From positions 1 to 64,000 of the forward strand of contig NZ_AWFF01000033.1 in assembly GCF_000682755.1 (NCBI RefSeq): 64,000 bases of DNA, read 5' to 3'. Shown piece by piece: positions 27,460 through 35,400 of the stretch. The stretch comes from Hyphomonas beringensis. GTDB lineage: Bacteria; Pseudomonadota; Alphaproteobacteria; Caulobacterales; Hyphomonadaceae. Made by a program: the position numbers and the translations under genes. The notes beneath the pieces are model-generated. The model searched no databases. It worked only from the letters and a program-made list of their open reading frames with translations, and was not told the DNA's origin. How positions within the stretch are numbered: position 1 is the stretch's first letter; the number at the start of each line of letters is the position of its first letter.

Positions 27460-28641
27460 CTATTCGGTTGGCGCCTCGGCTCCCGGCAGCCAGATCATTT
27501 GTATCAGTACGGGATCGGCCTCTTCGCCGTCCGGTATATCGAACACACGCTGGAACAGAGCCTCGCCTGCAGTTTCGGTGCAAACCAGCTTTCCGGCATA
27601 GGATTTTGTACCCTCCGCGCAGCCCTTGCGGGTCAACTCCGGCAGATCGCTGAGGTGAAAGCTGCCGACATGTTCGCCCAAGGGGCCGGTGACTTCCGGA
27701 TGTCTTGTGATGACGCGGTAGACCTGGCCGAGGGACCAACTCGACTCCACGACATAGACAGGTGTGTCGTCGCCCTCTGCCATGATGTTGAAAACCGGAT
27801 AGCTTTCGCCCTCATCCGAGATCTGGTCCGGTACGATCTGATAGCCCGGGAAAGCCCCGCGTATGGCGTTTGTGTTGAACGGCACCGCGCCGGTCAGACC
27901 GGCGGCGCCTTCAGGCCCGATTGAGGCCTGTTGCAAGGGGTTTTCTATTCCGCTTTCGCGCAGATCTGCCTTCAGCTTCGCGACATCCTGCAGGAAGTCT
28001 TTCACCGGCTCACCATCTGCCACGGAAAGATCTGAACGGAAGCCGCGAATGATGCCGTCCGGATCGACCAGAAGGTAAGAGGGGGTCCATTTGATCTTCA
28101 GCGCCTCACGGATAGAGGCGTCGTCATCTATCAGCGTCGGGAAGCTGTAGCCCTTTTCCTCGAAATAGGCGGCGACGGAGCCATACTTGCCGAACATGTC
28201 TTCCGTTGTGGCGCGATTGGCATTTGCGGGCGTGTGAATGGAGAGGAAGTTGAGGTCCGGATCCTGGTCAATCGCTGTCACCAGTGCGGCGACATACGGT
28301 GCGTCGGCCATACAGTCTCCGCACCAGATGCCCCAGACATCGATCACCGTCCAAGTGTCCAGCGTGTCCGGGTCGAAGGGCGAGCCATCTGCCATCTGGC
28401 CGGAAAGCGGGGGCAGGGGTTTGCCAAGCAGTTCATAGGCATAGGGCCGCCCGTCAGCATCGCGCGCAACACTGTCTCCCTCCTTGACCGTTGCCGTGTT
28501 GGGCGGGGGGGCGTTCACCGTAATGAACCGGGTCGCGGAATTGGGATCGGTGCTGACGCCGTGTTGCGGATCAGCGGTCTCTGCCGGGCTGCAGGCCGCG
28601 ACCAGGAGAAGGGATGCGGCGGCGTAGAAAGCGCGTCTCAT
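27460..28641 (-). CDS. TlpA/redoxin-like lipoprotein with an extra C-terminal domain
   Basis: A 393-residue lipoprotein (lipobox VAAC, C17). Residues about 75-205 are a thioredoxin-fold TlpA-type domain with active site WCGDC (C107, C110) and the cis-proline segment WTPSYLLVDPDG. It should be a periplasmic thiol reductant or oxidoreductase. Residues about 225-393 form a second domain containing two cysteines (RKGCAEGT, KLVCTETAG) that I do not recognise. Typical TlpA proteins are about 180-220 residues, so this is nearly double. It is apparently monocistronic. Confidence 0.82.
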   Translation of the reverse strand: MRRAFYAAASLLLVAACSPAETADPQHGVSTDPNSATRFITVNAPPPNTATVKEGDSVARDADGRPYAYELLGKPLPPLSGQMADGSPFDPDTLDTWTVIDVWGIWCGDCMADAPYVAALVTAIDQDPDLNFLSIHTPANANRATTEDMFGKYGSVAAYFEEKGYSFPTLIDDDASIREALKIKWTPSYLLVDPDGIIRGFRSDLSVADGEPVKDFLQDVAKLKADLRESGIENPLQQASIGPEGAAGLTGAVPFNTNAIRGAFPGYQIVPDQISDEGESYPVFNIMAEGDDTPVYVVESSWSLGQVYRVITRHPEVTGPLGEHVGSFHLSDLPELTRKGCAEGTKSYAGKLVCTETAGEALFQRVFDIPDGEEADPVLIQMIWLPGAEAPTE

Positions 28642-28765
28642 GGCGGCTCCAGTATCGTTTCACATGAGGAAAGCTAGCACGCCGCATGGTCCTGAAAAGC
28701 AAAATGCCCTGAAAGGCGCGTTCAGCAGGCCTAATGCACGGATTGGTGCCGTTGTGCCGCGTGGA

Positions 28766-29956
28766 TCAGCCGGGCTTGTTCTGCGCGCGGTGTCTCCATT
28801 GCTTCAAGGACCAGACCAGAACGCCGACCAGCGTACCCCAGAAGGCCCCGCTGACACCGAACATGGTCATGCCGCTGGCGGCAAACAGGAAGGTCAGCGC
28901 GGGCGCTTCAATCCGGCCTGGGTCCGCAAAGGCTGCAGAGAGCGATGAGACGAGTGCCGGGATCAGTGCGAACCCGGCGACGGCGGTGATCAGCTCTCTT
29001 GGGGCAATATTGGCAAAGGCCACGATGGGTTTGGAGAAGAAGGCTATCATTATGTAGGCGACGCCAGAGGCAACGGCGGCCCAGTAACGCTGTGCGGGAT
29101 CACGCCCTGCATCTTCGCCCGACATCATCGCTGCGGTAATCGCCGACATGTTCACCGGGATGGCGCCAAAGGGCGCGATCAGCAGGCTCGCCAGTCCGGT
29201 TTTCCGCAACAGGGGCTGGCGCTCATATGTGTATCCGCTGAGGTCCAGCACTGCGAAGCCGGGTATGTTCTGTCCGGCCATAGTGACGAGGTACAACGGG
29301 ACGGCGATCGAAATGAAGCCGCGCAGCGTGAACACCGGCATGATGGCTTCAAGCGGCGGCAAGCCCGGAGCGCTGGACGTCACGCTGGCCTCCGATGGAT
29401 CTATATTGAGCACGACAAGAATGATGAAGGCCGCAATCGTGATCGGCATGGCCGCCAGCTTGTGCCAGGCAAATCCAACGATCCAGGCCAGCAAGAGCGG
29501 CAGGATCAGGTAGGGCACCTTGCCAGCCGAGATGGCAGGCGCGAGGCAGAGCGGAACGATCACGCCCGCCAGAAGTGCATTGGCAATCGGCTTCGGAATG
29601 GACGAAACAAGACGTCCCAGGGCAGGCACAAAGCCGGTAACAACAATCAGCACCGCGCAGCAGATCAGGGCGCCGACGGCTTCGGCAAACCCGCCGGGCA
29701 GCGTGGCCGCAGCGGCCAGAAAAGCTGCGCCCGGTGTGGACCAGGCTATGGCGGCGGGAATCCGCGTCGCCAGCGGAAGCCAGATGCTGCACACGCCCAT
29801 GCCCAGAGTTGCGAAGAACAGGCCGGTTGCCACCTGGCTTTCGCTCGCCCCCATGGCGGTGAGGCCTGCCAGAACGATGGCAAAGGAGGCCGAGTAGCCG
29901 ACAAAGGCGGCCAGAAGCCCCATATAGATGGCCGACGGAGATATCTGTCTGATCAC
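28766..29956 (-). CDS. benE: BenE family benzoate/H+ symporter
   Basis: A 396-residue polytopic inner-membrane transporter of the BenE family, with about twelve hydrophobic segments. It has the characteristic middle (IAWSTPGAAFLA, SIPKPIANALLAGVI) and later FVTMAGQNIPG-like stretch (LVTMAGQNIPGFAVL). Members import benzoate with protons. The chosen start is GTG at 29956, preceded by GGGAGACGAGG. A longer frame to 30148 would overlap the terminator of the upstream thiolase gene and adds a non-hydrophobic, cysteine-rich lead, so it is rejected. No benzoate-degradation genes are adjacent. Confidence 0.87.
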   Translation of the reverse strand: MIRQISPSAIYMGLLAAFVGYSASFAIVLAGLTAMGASESQVATGLFFATLGMGVCSIWLPLATRIPAAIAWSTPGAAFLAAAATLPGGFAEAVGALICCAVLIVVTGFVPALGRLVSSIPKPIANALLAGVIVPLCLAPAISAGKVPYLILPLLLAWIVGFAWHKLAAMPITIAAFIILVVLNIDPSEASVTSSAPGLPPLEAIMPVFTLRGFISIAVPLYLVTMAGQNIPGFAVLDLSGYTYERQPLLRKTGLASLLIAPFGAIPVNMSAITAAMMSGEDAGRDPAQRYWAAVASGVAYIMIAFFSKPIVAFANIAPRELITAVAGFALIPALVSSLSAAFADPGRIEAPALTFLFAASGMTMFGVSGAFWGTLVGVLVWSLKQWRHRAQNKPG

Positions 29957-30025
29957 TGCCTCGTCTCCCTTTGATCGCGTTCGGTAGAGTGCCTGACTGC
30001 AATATTCTCTACAGATTGGGTGGCA

Positions 30026-30058
30026 AGAAAAAGGCCCCGGCGCAGTGCGCCAGGGCCT
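30026..30058 (-). terminator. Rho-independent terminator of the thiolase gene
   Basis: Read on the minus strand, AGGCCCTGGCGC-actg-type hairpin arms (30032-30058) are followed by TTTTTCTT. It lies 26 bp after the thiolase stop and upstream of the BenE start. Confidence 0.75.
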
Positions 30059-30083
30059 GATTTTCCCGTGTGTGGGGGAAGGC

Positions 30084-31292
30084 TTAGCTGAAGATCTCGA
30101 ACAGACCTGCAGCGCCCATGCCGCCACCGATACACATTGTGACAACACCGTATTTCGCGCCGCGGCGCTGGCCTTCCATCAGGATGGAGCCGGTGCAACG
30201 TGCGCCGGTCATGCCGAATGGGTGACCGATGGAGATGGAGCCGCCATTGACGTTGTATTTCGCCGGGTCGATGCCAAGACGGTCACGGCTGTAGAGGCAC
30301 TGGGACGCGAACGCTTCGTTCAGTTCCCAAAGGTCGATGTCGTCAACGGTCAGGCCATGGCGTTCCAGCAGGCGCGGAACGGCAAAGACCGGGCCGATGC
30401 CCATTTCGTCCGGATCGCAGCCAGCAACGTTGAAGCCAACGAAACGGCCGAGCGGCTTCAGGCCGCGCTTTTCGGCTTCCTTGGCTTCCATGACGACCAC
30501 AGCAGCGGCGCCATCGGAGAGCTGGGAGGCGTTACCGGCAGTAACATACTGACCTTGCTTGACGACCATGCCGCCGGAGAAGACCGGCTTCAGGCCAGCC
30601 AGGCTTTCATAGGTCGTGCCCGGGCGATTACATTCGTCACGGTCGCACACGACTTCCTGCAGGGTCTCTTCGCCGGTTTCCTTGTTGACCAGTTTCATCG
30701 TGGTCTTCAGTGGAACGATTTCCTCGGCCATGTAGCCTTTTTCCTGGAAGGCTGCGGTGCGCTTCTGGGATTCAACGGAATATTCGTCCTGATATTCGCG
30801 GCTGACGCCATAACGGTCTGCAACGATCTCTGCGGTTTCGATCATGGTCATCCAGATCGCCGGCCATTTCTTCATCAGTTCGTCTTCGGTGTAGCGGTAC
30901 ATGTTCATGTGGCCGCTGCGGGAGACGAGGGAAAGGGACTCAACGCCGCCGCCGATGGCAACCGGAGCGCCTTCATTGATGACGGTGTGAGCTGCATTGG
31001 CGATGGCCTGCAGGCCGGAAGAGCAGAAACGGTTGATCGTCGCGCCGGATGTGGTGGACGGGCAACCGGCCCAAAGCGCTGCGTTGCGCGCCACATTGTG
31101 GCCGGTCGCGCCTTCAGGCTGAGCACAGCCGAGGAAGACATCTTCAATCTCAGCTGCTTCGATGCCGGAGCGGTCGATGGCGCCCTTGATCGCATGGCCT
31201 GCCAGCGTGATGCCGTGGGTGTTGTTCAGCGAACCCCGGCTGGCTTTCCCCATGCCGGTCCGGGCGTAGGATACGATAACTGCTTCACGCAT
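30084..31292 (-). CDS. Acetyl-CoA C-acyltransferase (thiolase)
   Basis: A 402-residue thiolase. The nucleophile is C90 in NRFCSSGLQA, the conserved histidine is in ISIGHPFGMTGAR, and the second cysteine is in VTMCIGGGMGAAG. This complete set indicates an active degradative or biosynthetic thiolase in fatty-acid or short-chain acyl-CoA metabolism. The ATG at 31292 is preceded by GGAGGAAAGC and is preferred to an in-frame ATG 13 codons earlier. An inverted repeat lies about 55 bp upstream and a good terminator follows, so the gene looks like a single regulated unit. Confidence 0.93.
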   Translation of the reverse strand: MREAVIVSYARTGMGKASRGSLNNTHGITLAGHAIKGAIDRSGIEAAEIEDVFLGCAQPEGATGHNVARNAALWAGCPSTTSGATINRFCSSGLQAIANAAHTVINEGAPVAIGGGVESLSLVSRSGHMNMYRYTEDELMKKWPAIWMTMIETAEIVADRYGVSREYQDEYSVESQKRTAAFQEKGYMAEEIVPLKTTMKLVNKETGEETLQEVVCDRDECNRPGTTYESLAGLKPVFSGGMVVKQGQYVTAGNASQLSDGAAAVVVMEAKEAEKRGLKPLGRFVGFNVAGCDPDEMGIGPVFAVPRLLERHGLTVDDIDLWELNEAFASQCLYSRDRLGIDPAKYNVNGGSISIGHPFGMTGARCTGSILMEGQRRGAKYGVVTMCIGGGMGAAGLFEIFS

Positions 31293-31345
31293 ATGCTTTC
31301 CTCCAGATGTGCGTACATTGTTGCGGCGCACACTAGTCGGGAGAT

Positions 31346-31381
31346 TTCCGTTACGCCAGCCTTACCTTTGCGTAAACGGAA
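31346..31381. promoter_or_regulatory. Imperfect inverted repeat upstream of the thiolase gene
   Basis: TTCCGTTACGC (31346-31356) is repeated in inverted form as GCGTAAACGGAA (31370-31381), with one extra base. The inner TTACGC/GCGTAA arms are perfect. It lies about 55-90 bp before the thiolase ATG. It is a candidate operator for an acyl-CoA-responsive repressor. Confidence 0.45.
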
Positions 31382-31427
31382 TTCAGATTGTACAGTCCAG
31401 CTTCCGAGATCCCTTTGTTTACAGGGA

Positions 31428-33080
31428 TCAGGACTGTCCAGGCTGATACTTGAAGGACCATGTGACGCTGTAGATTGGGTCATCATTCAGGCTCGAAACC
31501 GGCAGCTTAAAGGGCTCTGCCATTTCCAGCCCCAACATGGCCATGTCTTTCCATTTGAAGCGCACGCCAACGCCAGCAGAGCCAAGCGTGATGTCTTGCA
31601 AGGAAGAGGCAGGGGTGTTCAGCGAGCCGCCGCCATAATCGGCAAAGACATAGATGTCGCTCTGCTTGAAGTCTCCCTTTTGCAGAGGGCGATAGCTCGG
31701 TTCGAAAATGGCGGCATAGCCCTTGTCGAAGGCGACAAGGCCGTTCCGAAACCCTCGCCCGAAGCTCGCGCCACCGATCAGCAAGCGCTCATTTGCGGGC
31801 AGCGCGTCTTCTGTCCACTGCGCAGACGCTGAGAGGTTCAAGCGGACACGCTTGCCGACAGCCTGAATTAGGCGGGATCTGACGTCTATTTTGGTGAAGT
31901 CTACCGACGCGCCGGGGGTCGAGGTTTCTGCACTATTGATATCCACTCCCTGAGACAGGGTCGCAACGCCTTGCACTGCGCGTTTCTTCGTTGTCTTGCG
32001 ACCCGTCAGACCCAGCCGCGCAGCGGTGATTTCATCATTGGTCAGGACAGAGCCGAAGGCTGCGTTCGTGCTTTGCAGATGGTCGATCCGGAAGCTTGCA
32101 GAGACTTCGCGTTTGAAGTCCAGCAGAAGGGGGTGAGAGAGACCTGCAGAGACCTGAACGGCTTCCCCCTCGATCGGGATGGCGTCAGGCCGGGTCTCTT
32201 GATAGGCGGCGGCAAGATCCAGCATTGTGCCGCGCGTGCCGACGGGACTGCGATAGCTGATTTCGGCTGAGCGTGCCTGCTGGCCATCTGTTGATATCGA
32301 CAGCCGCCCGGACAGTTGGTCCCCCTCGCGCATCAGATTGTACCCGACGCCGCCGGCGGTCAGGCGGCCGCGGTCAATCAGACGGGATTCACGATTGTCA
32401 TACCCGCCATAGAAGCGGTTCTTCTTGGGTTCGACATCCAGGATAACATTTGTTGCGCCTTGTTCCTTTGTCGTGCCGAGCCGAGGCGTCACCTTGTAAC
32501 CGGGCACACGCCGTGAGAGCGCAAGCGCCCGTTCATAGCTGGACCGCGACGCTGGCTGCTGGCCTATAACAGGCTCCATATATCCGGAGAGCAATTTGCT
32601 TTCTGTGACCTTGTCATCCTTGCGGACATAGGCGTTCTTCACATAGCCCTCGGCGATACGAATATCGACAATCCCGTCAGACAGGTCCTGACTTGGAATG
32701 GCGAGAGAGAAGAGGGCGACAGGGGAGTCCTGATAGGCTGCAGACATGGCTGCGGCGAGGGCCTTTAGAGTTTTGACGTCTGCCTGCTGTCCCAGAAAGC
32801 TCTCCGCAACGGCGGCCACGTCTTCGGGCACATCTGCGCCAATGAAGTTGATGCCGCGTATGGTCGAGGCAGTCCCCATGGGGGCTGCCACATCGGTGCG
32901 GCCACGTTGCTGAGGGGCTTCAGGCTTTGGCTCCATCTCATCAGATTCCGTTGGTGTGTAGCCGGGGTCCAATGGTCGGTTCAAATCAGTCGCGGCACCT
33001 TGCAGTGCCGCGGCCGGTTGGATGAAAAGCATCGCACTGAACAGGGCGATAGCCGATGATTTACAAGCGCGATGCTTCAT
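31428..33080 (-). CDS. TpsB/ShlB/FhaC-type outer-membrane secretion transporter
   Basis: A 550-residue outer-membrane protein with a signal peptide ending near AAALQ and a proline-rich linker. POTRA-like domains follow at about residues 70-220 (STIRGINFIGADVPED, GIVDIRIAEGYV, VPGYKVTPRLG), then a C-terminal beta-barrel with alternating aromatic and polar strands ending in WSFKYQP. The L6-type motif is FGRGF (R442), equivalent to the RGY/RGF loop of Omp85/TpsB proteins. TpsB proteins export a partner across the outer membrane. The only partner in the operon is the collagen-like lipoprotein 21 bp upstream, with no haemagglutinin-type TpsA. A ribosome-binding site (CAGGAG) precedes the ATG. Confidence 0.88.
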   Translation of the reverse strand: MKHRACKSSAIALFSAMLFIQPAAALQGAATDLNRPLDPGYTPTESDEMEPKPEAPQQRGRTDVAAPMGTASTIRGINFIGADVPEDVAAVAESFLGQQADVKTLKALAAAMSAAYQDSPVALFSLAIPSQDLSDGIVDIRIAEGYVKNAYVRKDDKVTESKLLSGYMEPVIGQQPASRSSYERALALSRRVPGYKVTPRLGTTKEQGATNVILDVEPKKNRFYGGYDNRESRLIDRGRLTAGGVGYNLMREGDQLSGRLSISTDGQQARSAEISYRSPVGTRGTMLDLAAAYQETRPDAIPIEGEAVQVSAGLSHPLLLDFKREVSASFRIDHLQSTNAAFGSVLTNDEITAARLGLTGRKTTKKRAVQGVATLSQGVDINSAETSTPGASVDFTKIDVRSRLIQAVGKRVRLNLSASAQWTEDALPANERLLIGGASFGRGFRNGLVAFDKGYAAIFEPSYRPLQKGDFKQSDIYVFADYGGGSLNTPASSLQDITLGSAGVGVRFKWKDMAMLGLEMAEPFKLPVSSLNDDPIYSVTWSFKYQPGQS

Positions 33081-33101
33081 ATTCGCGTCTCCTGACCTGG
33101 A

Positions 33102-34259
33102 TTAGCTGATGCCGCCTAAACCGGAGAGCAGGCCGCCAAGGCCTCCGCTTTCCCCGTCTTCAGTGGACTCTGTCAGGTCTCCCAACAGGCCGCCGGCGCC
33201 CTCTGTGTCCAGCAGCTCTTCGGTCGTGTCGGTAAGACTGTCTGTGGTATCACCCAGCAGGCTGCCACCTGGTTCAGAGGCAGAGACTGTTTCGAGCAGT
33301 CCGTCCGTCGTGTCTTCGAGGCCGGATACCGTGTCGGTCAGCAGGGCTTCCGTGAATTGCGGATCGCTGGCTGCCGTGATGACGTCTTCCACGGTGTTCT
33401 GGGTGTCGGACAGCAGGTTCGCGTTCAGCAGGTCTCCTTCGCCACCAACGATATCAACCGTGGCGACGCCTGCGACGTCCAAGCCTCCGTCAGTGTTCGG
33501 GGCCAGGTCAACATTGAGCAGCATGTCGTCATTCGCGACGCCCGCCTCAAGCAAGCTACCATCAGCTTGGGTATCAGACAGAACGCTGGCGCCGATCAAA
33601 GGCGTTGTATCGCCGCCGACAACATCCGAGGCGCCAATATTGGCGGCGAGAAGCGGCGAAGCGGCATCAAGTGCGCCGTCCACGAGCATCTCATTGCCGC
33701 TGCCATAACCGGTCAGGGTGTCGCCGACATTGGTTACAGTGTCGGCTGCGGCAACGACGATATTGCTGAGGGAGGAGTCTGAGCTTGCATCTGTCATGGT
33801 GGAGGCAAGCTGCTCACCCGTTCCGGAAAGCATGTCACCGGCAGCAATGGAGACAGTATCCAGGATTGGGGCGCTGGTGCCCGGATCTCCAAGATTTGCC
33901 AGAAGGCCCGTGCCGCCAATTCCGTTGTCCCCAACCAGGCCGCCCGTGGCGATCATGCCAGCTTCACCGAGATTGAAGTTGCCGTCAGTCCCGTCCATGC
34001 CGTCTAACCCATCCATCCCGTCCAGACCGGCCATGCCTTGCGGGCCTGCGGGACCAGCTGGCCCGGCCGGACCAGCCGGGCCGACCTCACCTTGCTGAGA
34101 TCCACTGCCGAGTGGGCTTTGGTCGCCAGGAGCGCGGTCGATTGTCTGCATTGTATTTCCGACACTGGCGATGCGTCGTGTCGTTGTGGATTCGCAAGCG
34201 CCCAAAACCAAAAGGGCGCCAATCGCTGCGGTTGAAACGAGAGAGTATTTCATGTTCAT
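33102..34259 (-). CDS. Collagen-like lipoprotein, probable partner of the TpsB transporter
   Basis: A 385-residue lipoprotein (lipobox LGAC, C22). A polar linker is followed by 12 uninterrupted Gly-X-Y triplets (residues 57-92), first GPA-type and then G(M/L)(D/A)-type. A long Gly/Asp/Leu/Thr-rich low-complexity region follows, with recurring VLSDTQ/LLSDTQ, VVGGD/IVGGE and LLxDT elements. The glycine- and leucine-rich tail ends GGLLSGLGGIS. The composition suggests a calcium-loving, repetitive adhesin or surface fibre. A strong GGAGGAAT ribosome-binding site supports the start; a second ATG two codons on (34253) has better spacing. It is the first gene of an operon with the TpsB-like transporter. 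No known family beyond collagen-like repeats is recognised. Confidence 0.85.
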   Translation of the reverse strand: MNMKYSLVSTAAIGALLVLGACESTTTRRIASVGNTMQTIDRAPGDQSPLGSGSQQGEVGPAGPAGPAGPAGPQGMAGLDGMDGLDGMDGTDGNFNLGEAGMIATGGLVGDNGIGGTGLLANLGDPGTSAPILDTVSIAAGDMLSGTGEQLASTMTDASSDSSLSNIVVAAADTVTNVGDTLTGYGSGNEMLVDGALDAASPLLAANIGASDVVGGDTTPLIGASVLSDTQADGSLLEAGVANDDMLLNVDLAPNTDGGLDVAGVATVDIVGGEGDLLNANLLSDTQNTVEDVITAASDPQFTEALLTDTVSGLEDTTDGLLETVSASEPGGSLLGDTTDSLTDTTEELLDTEGAGGLLGDLTESTEDGESGGLGGLLSGLGGIS

Positions 34260-34389
34260 ATTCCTCCGAATAATCCTGAGCGCACAGACAGGATTTCAGC
34301 CCTTTCCAGCGCCATTGACTCCATTTTGGATGGAATTTCTTTCGGGTGAATTGAGTTTCAGTCTCAATAACAGGAATTACATTGACCCT

Positions 34390-34399
34390 GGGTTAACCC
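34390..34399. promoter_or_regulatory. GGGTTAACCC palindrome upstream of the collagen-like operon
   Basis: A perfect 10-bp palindrome in an AT-rich 166-bp gap that contains several TTAAC half-sites, about 130 bp upstream of the collagen-like gene start. A full TTAA-N7-TTAA site is not present. It is a regulatory candidate only. Confidence 0.25.
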
Positions 34400-34425
34400 G
34401 TTAATTTTCTTGTAAAGTTAAGAAA

Positions 34426-34956
34426 TCAGCCGCGATTGCCGTCTTCAAAACTGGCCAATGTCCAGTCTGCGAAGTTTTTGAGGTTGCCGCCGCGGAAAAG
34501 GTATCCTGCAATGCCTGCTGCACGCGCGGCCTCAATGTCGGTCGCCTTGTCGCCTATGAGAAAGCTGCTTTCACGCTTGACGGGAAAATCGGCCATTGCC
34601 TTAAGCAACATGCCCGGATTGGGTTTTCGGTCAAAGCTGTCGCGCCGATAAAAAAAATTTTCTCCGTCCGCGTGAAACGGACAAAAATAAATTCTGTCGA
34701 TATTGGCGTCTTTTGCGCGCAATTCTTCCTGCATCCATTGATGCAGCACGTTCATGTCGTCTTCGCTGTAGTAATTGCGGGCGATTCCGGACTGATTGGT
34801 CACCACGAACACGAACCAGCCCATTTTGTTGAAGCTGGAAATGGTTTCAGCGGCACCGTCGACCCATTCAAAATCCTCGATACGGCTGACATAGCCCTTG
34901 TCGACGTTGATCACGCCGTCTCGATCCAGGAAGAGGGCAGGCCGGGAGGAACTCAT
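34426..34956 (-). CDS. gmhB: HAD-IIIA phosphatase, GmhB/HisB-N-like (heptose bisphosphate phosphatase)
   Basis: A 176-residue HAD phosphatase. The catalytic aspartates are D11 and D13 in LDRDGVIN. Motif II threonine is in VVTNQSGIAR, and motif IV is in LIGDKATDIEAARAAG. It fits D-glycero-D-manno-heptose-1,7-bisphosphate 7-phosphatase, used to build the LPS core. The usual Zn loop (CxH...CxC) is reduced to CPFH, with RDSFDRKP where CxCRKP is expected, so zinc is probably not bound. The ATG at 34956 gives the standard start; an upstream in-frame ATG at 35028 would add 24 unlikely residues. No other heptose genes are adjacent. Confidence 0.8.
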   Translation of the reverse strand: MSSSRPALFLDRDGVINVDKGYVSRIEDFEWVDGAAETISSFNKMGWFVFVVTNQSGIARNYYSEDDMNVLHQWMQEELRAKDANIDRIYFCPFHADGENFFYRRDSFDRKPNPGMLLKAMADFPVKRESSFLIGDKATDIEAARAAGIAGYLFRGGNLKNFADWTLASFEDGNRG

Positions 34957-35095
34957 CACGCCGGTCTTTGCCCGGAGTGGGGGCAAGTTGCAACACTCCC
35001 TGTTGCGGGGAAATGGCTGGACGGGCACCGGAAATGCCCGTTTGGTCAGTTAAGGATGAACCGGGAAGTGTTCGCCTCAGCCAAGGAGGGCAGAC

Positions 35096-35380
35096 ATGGA
35101 AGACTTCATAGCCGCTATTCTGAGTGCCGCTGGAGGCGTCGTGCTGGGGCCGATCCTCACCAGACTTGCCGGGGCGAGCGCGACCGGCGGCCTGCTGGGC
35201 GGCATTATTGGCGGGCTGGCCGCGCATTACGGGCTGGACGCTGCGAACATACAGGTGTTGGGCGATGGGGCGGACAGCGTTCTCGCCCCCATCAATGTCA
35301 TCAATAATCTGCTGGAAGGCGCCTTGGGCGGCGGCATTCTGGGATTGCTGGGCGGTGTATTGATGCGGCCCAAGCGCTGA
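35096..35380 (+). CDS. Small glycine-rich membrane-associated protein
   Basis: A 94-residue protein with two hydrophobic glycine-rich stretches (AAGGVVLGPILTRLAG with GGLLGGIIGGLAAHYG, and LEGALGGGILGLLGGVLM), probably two membrane hairpins or an amphipathic insert, ending MRPKR. A ribosome-binding site (AAGGAGG) stands just before the ATG, supporting expression. No family is recognised. It is flanked by minus-strand genes on both sides. Confidence 0.65.
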   Translation: MEDFIAAILSAAGGVVLGPILTRLAGASATGGLLGGIIGGLAAHYGLDAANIQVLGDGADSVLAPINVINNLLEGALGGGILGLLGGVLMRPKR

Positions 35381-35400
35381 ATGCGCACAAGTCCCTCGGC

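Noticed and set aside
30045-31832. 595-codon plus-strand frame across the thiolase gene
   Set aside because: It runs antisense through the thiolase active sites, its terminator and the TpsB C-terminus.
33984-34092. Short direct repeats in the collagen-like gene as a possible repeat element or CRISPR
   Set aside because: They are in-frame Gly-Pro-Ala and Gly-Met/Leu-Asp codons, not spaced repeats.
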